Shown here: positions 5,945-11,269 of the stretch, one piece after another
How the letters are laid out: the number at the start of each line of letters is the position of its first letter
How positions within the stretch are numbered: position 1 is the first letter of the stretch
Source: SG8-40 sp050050435
GTDB taxonomy: Bacteria > Pseudomonadota > Gammaproteobacteria > Burkholderiales > Eutrophovitaceae
NCBI GenBank assembly: GCA_050050435.1
Contig: JASFUE010000084.1
Location: forward strand, 1 to 11,269
Length of the DNA: 11,269 nucleotides
Direction: 5' to 3'
Translations under genes and position numbers: made by a program
Notes under the pieces: model-generated
What the model saw: the letters and a program-made list of their open reading frames with translations, nothing else
The model's database searches: none
Told to the model about the DNA's origin: nothing

Positions 5945-7221
5945 TGGGTGCCGCCGCGGTTGTCTTCCTGTTGTTTCTGATCATCGGTGCGCCGATCGCG
6001 CTGGTCATGGTGTATTCGGGACTGGCCGGTGCTGTCTCGCTCGGCGGACTGGCCTTTCTGGAAATCCTCCCCGACCGGATGTTTTCCGGCGTCAGCGGAT
6101 TCTTGCTGATGGCGATCCCCTACTTCATCTTCACGGCTGAATTGATGAACCGCGCCGGACTGACGCAGCGGCTCATCGACTTCAACAACGCCTTGCTCGG
6201 TCGCGTTCGCGGCGCGCTCAGTCATGTCAACATCACCACCAGTCTGTTCTTCGCCGGACTGACCGGCGCAGCGATCACCGACACCGTGGCAGTTGGCAAG
6301 CTGATGATCCCGGCAATGAAGAAAGAGGGTTACCCGGCGGACTACAGTGCGGCGGTAACCGCCTGTTCTTCGGTGATCGGGCCGATCATTCCGCCGAGCG
6401 TGGTGATGGTGGTTTATGCCACGATACTGCAGGACATCTCGGTCATTTCACTGTTTGTCGCCGGGATCGTACCGGGTCTGCTGCTGGTTGCGGCGCTGCT
6501 GTTTGTCAGCGGATGGTTGTCCTGGACCCGCAACTTTCCGGTGCACGGTGATGGCGGCATCGGGCTTGCCCTTAAAGCCTTGCTGCCGACCCTGCCGGCA
6601 TTGCTGGTGCCCGTGATCATACTGGGCGGCATCATCAGCGGTCTGAGTACCGTTACCGAAGCGTCCGCATTTGCCGCCGTGTACTCGATCCTGATCGGCG
6701 CCTTCGTCTACCGGCGGCTGTCGCTGAAAATGATCTGGGGCGCGCTGCTGACCACAGTGCGCCTGTCAGGCGTCGTCTTTTTCCTGCTGGGAGCATCGAC
6801 CGTACTTGGCTGGTTCGTGACCCGCTCCGGCATCACCCGTGAAGCGGCGGAGCTGATTGCCGGCTTCAGCACCAATCCGCTGGTGCAGATTCTGCTGGTG
6901 GATGTATTGTTGTTACTAGTCGGCACCGCCGTTGATGTGCTTCCGGCACTGGTGATCGTTGCGCCGGTGCTGGTCCCGGCGATGGTTCAGCTCGGTTTTG
7001 ATCCATTGCATTTCGCGATGGTGATGATCCTCACGCTGAACGTCGGCAACATCACGCCACCAGTTGGCATGACGTTGATGACGGCCGCCCAGATAGCAAA
7101 AGTCAGTTATGAAAGTGCGATTCGTGCCTCCTTGCCGTTCTATCTGAGTTTTATCGCGGTGATCGTGATCGTTTCGGTGTGGCCGCAGGTGGTCTTGTGG
7201 TTGCCGGGGCTGTACCGCTAG
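5944..7221 (+). CDS. dctM: TRAP transporter large membrane subunit (DctM family)
   Basis: Sodium-coupled transport subunit, 425 residues, hydrophobic throughout with roughly 11-12 helices, the usual size for the family. It moves the solute delivered by the binding protein into the cytoplasm using a sodium gradient. Family marks are FAGLTGAAITD (103-113, in place of the common FAGxSGSAxAD), GPIIPPS (146-152) with the preceding MKKEGYPADYSAAVTA, the VDVLPALVIVAPVLVP segment, and NVGNITPPVGM (366-376) near the C terminus. The ATG overlaps the stop of the small subunit by one base, a standard sign of translational coupling. It completes a full P-Q-M set, so the transporter looks functional. The substitutions in the first motif (Ser to Thr, Ala to Thr) are conservative. 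Confidence 0.93.
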   Translation: MGAAAVVFLLFLIIGAPIALVMVYSGLAGAVSLGGLAFLEILPDRMFSGVSGFLLMAIPYFIFTAELMNRAGLTQRLIDFNNALLGRVRGALSHVNITTSLFFAGLTGAAITDTVAVGKLMIPAMKKEGYPADYSAAVTACSSVIGPIIPPSVVMVVYATILQDISVISLFVAGIVPGLLLVAALLFVSGWLSWTRNFPVHGDGGIGLALKALLPTLPALLVPVIILGGIISGLSTVTEASAFAAVYSILIGAFVYRRLSLKMIWGALLTTVRLSGVVFFLLGASTVLGWFVTRSGITREAAELIAGFSTNPLVQILLVDVLLLLVGTAVDVLPALVIVAPVLVPAMVQLGFDPLHFAMVMILTLNVGNITPPVGMTLMTAAQIAKVSYESAIRASLPFYLSFIAVIVIVSVWPQVVLWLPGLYR

Positions 7222-7286
7222 ATGGCGCGGGCGAGGCACAAATGAACGCGGGACGTTTGCATCGGTCGCGGTAAGGCTCGGACCTG

Positions 7287-7314
7287 GGGGCAAAGAAGGT
7301 AACATTCCTGCCCC
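7287..7314. repeat. Imperfect palindrome, possible intergenic repeat element
   Basis: GGGGCA (7287-7292) and TGCCCC (7309-7314) pair, with GAA/TTC able to pair further in, leaving a GGTAACA loop. It stands alone between the TRAP operon and the peptidase gene and has no T-run. It has the shape of small dispersed intergenic palindromes, but one copy proves nothing; it may also mark the 3' end of the TRAP transcript. Confidence 0.3.
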
Positions 7315-7381
7315 ACTGAGTCAGCGTCGGGTTGCCGATACGGTTCGGAGCTACGGGGACTTATTTGAAAATCGAACAATC

Positions 7382-8452
7382 ATGATCGGTGCGGATTACT
7401 TTTCCGGAAGCTATCAGGTTGCGCGCTCGCGCTTTATTGCGGCGGCCTGTGCTGCTGGCGCGCGAATGGACGAACTGCATCTGGATGCGATGGGTCCCAA
7501 CGGGGCGCCACTGGCGATCGAGATCGCCTGGCTCGGACTGGAAAATCCGTCGCGGGTCCTCATCCATTCTTCGGGCATTCACGGGGTCGAAGGGTTTGCC
7601 GGCTCGGCCGTGCAGCTCGCGCTGCTCGACTCGCCTCTGGCAATTCCGTCCGATGCTGCGCTGGTACTGGTTCATTGCCTCAATCCGTACGGCATGGCCT
7701 GGCTGCGGCGTGCCAACGAAAACAATGTGGATATCAACCGCAACTTCATCCTCGATGCCGAACAGCGCACTGGGGCGGCTGATGCCTATTGCCAGCTCGA
7801 TGCCCTGCTTAATCCGAAGCAACTACCGGCGGGCCTGGACCTGTTCTACCTGCATGCGCTCAATGCCATTCTCAAACACGGCATGCCGGCGTTGCGCCAG
7901 GCGGTCGCCGAAGGGCAGTATGAGTTTCCCGATGGCCTGTTCTACGGCGGAACGGATTTCGAGAAAGGCCCCCTGCTCTATCTCGGCTGGCTTAGCCGGC
8001 AACTCAGGTCGGTACGCCGGGTATTTGCGATCGACGTGCACACCGGTCTGGGCAAGTGGGGTCAGGAAGCGCTGTATCTGCGCAGTGGCGGCGACCAGGC
8101 CGCCGAAGCATCAACACTTGCGGGAAAGCTGGGTCAGCCCGTGATTACGGACGCACCGGCGCATGGCGCGTACGATATCCGTGGCATGCTTTCCGAGATT
8201 TTTCCGATGCTGGACCCCACGCCCGACTGGTCATTCGTGTTGCAGGAGTTTGGCACCTACCCGATACTGAAGGTATTGAACGCATTGCGGCTGGAAAATT
8301 ACTGGCATCACAAAGGTGATTCCGGCCCCGGACACCGGGCCAGCCAACACCTGAAAGAAATGCTTGCGCCGTCCAACCGCCGCTGGCGCAATAACGTCGT
8401 TGCGCGCGGCGTATCCTTGTGCAGGCAGGTCATGGATTACGTTTTCGCCTGA
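7382..8452 (+). CDS. M14-like zinc metallopeptidase family protein (DUF2817)
   Basis: A 356-residue protein of the carboxypeptidase-like M14 superfamily, DUF2817 branch, whose substrate is unknown. The zinc site is visible: HGVEG gives His67 and Glu70, and IDVHTGLG gives His220. NPYGMAWLRR (101-110) and NVDINRNF (115-122) are the usual substrate-carboxylate and core motifs of the family. Glu289 in LQEFGTY is a fair candidate for the general base. There is no signal peptide or membrane segment, so it is probably cytoplasmic. The start ATG 7382 has only a weak ribosome binding site, but the protein begins as relatives do. It lies 160 bases after the TRAP operon, too far to assume one transcript, and 88 bases before the methyltransferase. 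Deacylase or amidohydrolase activity on a small molecule, as in some M14 relatives, is an alternative to peptidase activity. Confidence 0.85.
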   Translation: MIGADYFSGSYQVARSRFIAAACAAGARMDELHLDAMGPNGAPLAIEIAWLGLENPSRVLIHSSGIHGVEGFAGSAVQLALLDSPLAIPSDAALVLVHCLNPYGMAWLRRANENNVDINRNFILDAEQRTGAADAYCQLDALLNPKQLPAGLDLFYLHALNAILKHGMPALRQAVAEGQYEFPDGLFYGGTDFEKGPLLYLGWLSRQLRSVRRVFAIDVHTGLGKWGQEALYLRSGGDQAAEASTLAGKLGQPVITDAPAHGAYDIRGMLSEIFPMLDPTPDWSFVLQEFGTYPILKVLNALRLENYWHHKGDSGPGHRASQHLKEMLAPSNRRWRNNVVARGVSLCRQVMDYVFA

Positions 8453-8540
8453 GTCCGGCTGGACAGTACAAGTGACCCCGCGCCTTGTCCGGAGAAACGG
8501 TCTGCTTCCGCGTGCACGACGAAGAAGGAACGCAACACCG

Positions 8541-9341
8541 ATGACTGATCTCGAAAACGTAAAGCGTCAACAGCAGCAGACCTGGTCGAAGGGCGACTTC
8601 GCTGTCATCGGCTGGAACACGGTTTTTCCGGGTGAATTATTGTGCGAGGCGGTCGACTTGCGGGCCGGGCACAAGGTACTCGACGTTGCTGCCGGTGCCG
8701 GCAACGTGGCGATCTCGGCGGCGCGGCGCAATTGCGAAGCCGTCGGCATTGACTATGTGCCCGAGCTGATCGCGCGTGCACGCCGGCGAGCTGAATCCGA
8801 GAACCTGCCGGTGCAATTTGAAGTTGGCGATTGCGAACAGATTCCGTTCGCGGATGAATCGTACGATCGCGTGTTGTCGCTGTACGGATCGATGTTCGCT
8901 CCGAACCAGGAAAAGGCAGCGAACGAGTTGATCCGCGTCTGTCGGCGCGGCGGCAAGATTGGCATGGGCAACTGGACGCCCGAGGGATTCTGGGGTCAGA
9001 CCTTTGGCCTGTTCGCCAGGTACGTGCCACCGCCGGAAGGCGTACTGCCACCACCGTTATGGGGGACTGAACAGCGGCTGAATGAGCTGTTCGGCGGCAA
9101 GACCGGGTCGATGCGCTTTAACACGCGTAGTGCGCTGTTTCGTTTTCACAGCAATCAGCACTGGATCGACGTGTTCAGCAGATGGTTCGGCCCGATCATC
9201 CGGGTGCGCGAAACGCTCGATGAAGCGCAGGAAAAGCGTTTCCTCGGTGAGCTCGATGACATCCTGAGCGCGTTCAATCGATCGGGCGACAATACGCTGA
9301 TGGTCAGCGCCGACTACCTGGAGGTGGTCATTGAAAAATAA
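8541..9341 (+). CDS. Class I SAM-dependent methyltransferase (UbiE/type 11-like)
   Basis: A 266-residue soluble methyltransferase with a Rossmann SAM-binding domain. Motif I is VLDVAAGAGN (46-55). GIDYVPE (69-75) places Asp71 at the ribose hydroxyls. GDCEQIPFADESYDRVLS (96-113) holds the adenine-contacting acidic loop and the beginning of motif IV. The C-terminal third (from about residue 155) is a separate substrate region that I do not recognise, so the acceptor is unknown. ATG 8541 is chosen because AAGGAA (8525-8530) lies ten bases ahead. The same frame stays open back to 8364, but a start there would overlap the peptidase gene by almost 90 bases and add an Arg-rich, non-conserved tail. 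Gaps of 88 bases before and 69 after are compatible with an operon. Confidence 0.88.
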   Translation: MTDLENVKRQQQQTWSKGDFAVIGWNTVFPGELLCEAVDLRAGHKVLDVAAGAGNVAISAARRNCEAVGIDYVPELIARARRRAESENLPVQFEVGDCEQIPFADESYDRVLSLYGSMFAPNQEKAANELIRVCRRGGKIGMGNWTPEGFWGQTFGLFARYVPPPEGVLPPPLWGTEQRLNELFGGKTGSMRFNTRSALFRFHSNQHWIDVFSRWFGPIIRVRETLDEAQEKRFLGELDDILSAFNRSGDNTLMVSADYLEVVIEK

Positions 9342-9352
9342 CGTGCACGTGG

Positions 9353-9387
9353 ACCGGGCGGATGAAACTTCGGGCGATGCGCCCGGT
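9353..9387 (+). other. Overlapping alternative hairpins between the methyltransferase and hydrolase genes
   Basis: ACCGGGCG (9353-9360) pairs perfectly with CGCCCGGT (9380-9387). A second CGGGCG (9371-9376) can instead pair with the same 3' arm (CGCCCG, 9380-9385) around an ATG loop. Only one can form at a time. No strong T-run follows, so it is at best a weak terminator or a leader structure for the hydrolase. Confidence 0.4.
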
Positions 9388-9410
9388 GATTTCGAGTAAA
9401 GAGACCTCGC

Positions 9411-10292
9411 ATGCTAAAACACACAAACGCAGGCGTGCTCGATGTCGGTTTCGAAGATGATGGTCCCACCGAAGGCACGACCGTGATATTGCTGCACGGC
9501 TTTCCGTATGACATTCGTGCCTACGATGAAGTGACGCCGTTGCTGGTGGAAAAAGGTTGCCATGTCATTACGCCGTGGCTGCGCGGCTATGGCACAACCC
9601 GTTTCCTCTCCGATGCGACGCTGCGCTCCGGCCAGCAGGCCGCACTCGCCGCCGACCTGCTGGCGTTGATGGACGCGCTGAACATTGCAAGTGCGGTGCT
9701 TGCCGGATATGACTGGGGCGGCCGCGCTGCCTGTATTGTTTCCGCACTCTGGCCCGAACGTGTACGAGGTCTTGTGTCCGGTTGCGGCTACAACATCCAG
9801 GATATTCCCGGTGCCGACCAGCCGATGGCACCGCATGCGGAATACAGATTGTGGTACCAGTACTATTTTCACGGTGAACGTGGCCGTGCCGGCTTGCACG
9901 AGCACCGCGATGACCTGTGCCGTTTGCTGTGGCGGTTGTGGTCTCCCACCTGGCAATTTGACGAAGCAACCTTTCAACGCACCGCCAGCGCGTTTGAAAA
10001 TCCCGATTTCGTGCCGGTCGTCATCCATTCCTACCGGCACCGCTTTGGTATGGTCGCAGGCGATCCCGCGTACGAGGAGTTTGAGCGGCAACTCGCCGCC
10101 CAACCGCTGATACCGGTTCCAACCGTGGTGTTGCATGGCGAAGCCGACGGCGTCCATGCTGCCGCGACTTCCGAGCAGCATGAGCGTTTCTTCAGCGGGC
10201 CATATCAGCGCCAGGTAATCAGTGATGTCGGCCATAACCTGCCACAGGAAGCCCCGCGCCAATTCGCCCACGCCGTACTATCATTGCTTTGA
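9411..10292 (+). CDS. Alpha/beta hydrolase with Asp nucleophile, epoxide hydrolase-like
   Basis: A 293-residue cytoplasmic alpha/beta hydrolase. HGFP (29-32) forms the oxyanion-hole turn. The nucleophile elbow is GYDWGG (99-104) with Asp101 instead of Ser, the hallmark of the epoxide hydrolase and haloalkane dehalogenase branches. Asp246 in GEADG and His275 in GHNLPQE complete the triad. A helical cap lies between (about 135-215) with the Tyr-rich stretch WYQYYF (148-153), which could supply the tyrosines that activate an epoxide. That favours an epoxide hydrolase over a dehalogenase, but the substrate is unknown. ATG 9411 follows AAAGAGA (9398-9404) at a normal distance. The gene is 69 bases after the methyltransferase and probably shares its transcript. 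A good minus-strand open frame over this gene is only its shadow. Confidence 0.85.
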   Translation: MLKHTNAGVLDVGFEDDGPTEGTTVILLHGFPYDIRAYDEVTPLLVEKGCHVITPWLRGYGTTRFLSDATLRSGQQAALAADLLALMDALNIASAVLAGYDWGGRAACIVSALWPERVRGLVSGCGYNIQDIPGADQPMAPHAEYRLWYQYYFHGERGRAGLHEHRDDLCRLLWRLWSPTWQFDEATFQRTASAFENPDFVPVVIHSYRHRFGMVAGDPAYEEFERQLAAQPLIPVPTVVLHGEADGVHAAATSEQHERFFSGPYQRQVISDVGHNLPQEAPRQFAHAVLSLL

Positions 10293-10302
10293 CATCGGTC
10301 AA
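10289..10302. promoter_or_regulatory. Inverted repeat TTGAC-ATCG-GTCAA over the hydrolase stop codon
   Basis: A perfect 5-bp inverted repeat with a four-base centre spans the hydrolase TGA stop (10290-10292). It could be an operator for the downstream dioxygenase, though it is far (158 bases) from that gene's start. No matching -10 box is seen for its TTGACA. Confidence 0.25.
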
Positions 10303-10336
10303 TATTGCAGGAGTCGGGTGACCCATGATTGCTCGA

Positions 10337-10362
10337 GGTGGCGGCACTGAAGTGCTGCCATC
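10337..10362 (+). other. Stable hairpin between the hydrolase and dioxygenase genes
   Basis: Bases 10337-10347 pair with 10352-10362 in an 11-bp stem with two G-T wobbles and a TGAA loop; the inner arms are GGCGGCAC and GTGCTGCC. No T-run follows, so it may stabilise the hydrolase mRNA end, act as a weak terminator, or belong to a leader. Confidence 0.45.
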
Positions 10363-10401
10363 ATCGTGAATCAGTGAGAGTGGTCTGGTTCCGCCGTTTC
10401 G

Positions 10402-10436
10402 ATTGAAAATCAATGCGACAAAGCGAATCTGATTCG
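10402..10436. promoter_or_regulatory. Two palindromes in tandem ahead of the dioxygenase gene, candidate operator
   Basis: ATTGA-AAA-TCAAT (10402-10414) and CGAATC-T-GATTCG (10424-10436) are both perfect 13-base palindromes. Their centres (10408 and 10430) are 22 bases apart, about two helical turns, so proteins bound to them would face the same side. The second ends 23 bases before the ATG. The two differ in sequence, so either two regulators or chance. Confidence 0.4.
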
Positions 10437-10459
10437 AGGCAGTTCCGAGAGAGGCGAGT

Positions 10460-11269
10460 ATGACGCAACTGAAATTGCACCCGACAACCGGCTTTGACAA
10501 CAACGCCCGTAGTTACAAACACATCACCGTATTGCCCATTGCCGCGGCCATGGGTGCCGAGATTCGTGGTGTGCAAATCGGCCAGCTCAATGACGCGCAA
10601 TTCGCCGAGATTGAGGACGCGCTGTATCGGCACAAGATGATTTTCTTTCGCGATCAGGATATGAGCCATGCCGACCAGGAAAGCTTCACCTTGCGCTTTG
10701 GCGATTTCGGTGTCGATGCCTATACCACCGGGGTTGAGGGCCACCCGAATGTGCAACCGGTCATCAAGGAGGCGGAGACACGCATCAAGATGATATTCGG
10801 CAGCGGCTGGCACACTGACTCACCGTTCCTGGAAACGCCACCTGCCATCAGTATGTTGTTTGGTGCCGACATTCCACCTTACGGAGGTGACACGATCTGG
10901 TGCAATACCGTGCTGGCCTACAACTGCCTGAGCGAGACGATGAAACAGGTGCTTGCACCGCTGAAGGTGCACATGACGGCAGTCGACGTCATTGCCAATC
11001 TGCAGGAGGAAAACAGAGCGAAGCAGGCCGGCGAGGCTGAAGATGGAGAGACGAAATCCGGTTTCGGCACCATGAAGCTCAGCGTGGATAGCCAGAAAAT
11101 GGTCAAGGGCTGGTATCACCCGATTATTCGCACCCACCCGGTCACCGGAGAAAAGGCGCTGTATGTCGATCAAACATACACACGCGGCATCCAGGGCATG
11201 ACCGACGCCGAGGCCAGATCATTGCTGGACTTTCTCAAGGAGCACGTCTCCCAGCCAGCTTTCAGTTGT
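10460..11269 (+). CDS. TauD/TfdA-family Fe(II)/2-oxoglutarate-dependent dioxygenase (3' partial)
   Basis: The frame is open from ATG 10460 to the window edge: 270 codons without a stop. GAGAGG (10448-10453) is the ribosome binding site. It encodes a cytoplasmic dioxygenase that couples oxidation of a small substrate to decarboxylation of 2-oxoglutarate. HTD in GWHTDSPF (117-123) gives the iron ligands His118 and Asp120; YGGDTIWCN (141-149) is the family stretch after them; RTHPVTGEKALYVDQ nearer the end is also typical. The third iron ligand (His) and the 2-oxoglutarate-binding Arg lie beyond the window. A charged stretch rich in Glu, Lys and Gln (about residues 178-200) separates the core from the RTHP motif and looks like a lid loop. 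Family members desulfonate taurine, cleave 2,4-D or act on many other acids; the substrate is not readable here. Confidence 0.88.
   Translation, partial: MTQLKLHPTTGFDNNARSYKHITVLPIAAAMGAEIRGVQIGQLNDAQFAEIEDALYRHKMIFFRDQDMSHADQESFTLRFGDFGVDAYTTGVEGHPNVQPVIKEAETRIKMIFGSGWHTDSPFLETPPAISMLFGADIPPYGGDTIWCNTVLAYNCLSETMKQVLAPLKVHMTAVDVIANLQEENRAKQAGEAEDGETKSGFGTMKLSVDSQKMVKGWYHPIIRTHPVTGEKALYVDQTYTRGIQGMTDAEARSLLDFLKEHVSQPAFSC

Noticed and set aside
8364..8540. Upstream start for the methyltransferase
   Set aside because: It would overlap the peptidase gene in another frame and add an Arg-rich stretch unlike the family. ATG 8541 has its own ribosome binding site.
9414..10271. 285-residue minus-strand open frame opposite the hydrolase
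   Set aside because: The plus strand has an intact catalytic triad and family motifs; the minus frame is a shadow in high-GC DNA.
10289..10294. TTGACA as a -35 box for the dioxygenase
   Set aside because: No -10-like hexamer lies 15-19 bases downstream; the motif is better explained as half of an inverted repeat.
1..11269. Search by eye for CRISPR arrays, tRNA genes, insertion sequences and defence genes
   Set aside because: No regularly spaced repeats, tRNA-like cloverleaf arms, transposase or nuclease motifs were found.

Overview
The window reads as ordinary chromosomal DNA of a Gram-negative member of the Pseudomonadota, most likely a beta- or gammaproteobacterium. The grounds are a lipid A flippase (MsbA), a Tat-exported molybdoenzyme with a c-type cytochrome partner, a periplasmic-binding-protein TRAP transporter, and evenly high-GC codon use. 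All eight genes lie on the + strand. I see no tRNA, rRNA, CRISPR, insertion sequence or phage gene. The assignment is by feel for the protein families, not by a search.

Layout. (1) 1-1665: msbA, cut by the left edge. (2) 1666-2080: a 415-base gap with no convincing gene, holding several short repeats and, at its end, the ribosome binding site for the next gene. (3) 2081-4198: a Tat-exported sulfite-oxidase-family molybdenum enzyme, then a periplasmic two-haem cytochrome c. A textbook intrinsic terminator (3426-3456) sits between them, directly before the cytochrome start codon. (4) 4351-7221: a complete TRAP transporter in the order binding protein, small membrane subunit, large membrane subunit, closely packed and probably one transcript. 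(5) 7382-10292: an M14-like (DUF2817) metallopeptidase, a class I SAM-dependent methyltransferase and an Asp-nucleophile alpha/beta hydrolase resembling epoxide hydrolases. (6) 10460 to the right edge: a TauD/TfdA-type Fe(II)/2-oxoglutarate dioxygenase, cut by the window end and preceded by a leader rich in palindromes.

How the genes may work together. The molybdoenzyme and cytochrome form a plausible sulfite dehydrogenase: sulfite is oxidised in the periplasm and electrons pass through the two-haem cytochrome to the respiratory chain. A TRAP transporter beside it and a TauD-type dioxygenase downstream would fit uptake and oxygenolytic desulfonation of an organic sulfonate, with the released sulfite detoxified by the dehydrogenase. 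This is an inference from proximity: neither the TRAP substrate nor the dioxygenase substrate can be read from the sequence, and three unrelated-looking genes lie between them. The most checkable points are the terminator between enzyme and cytochrome, the two-domain cytochrome, a Phe where the family usually has an active-site Tyr, and the palindromes ahead of the TRAP and dioxygenase genes.
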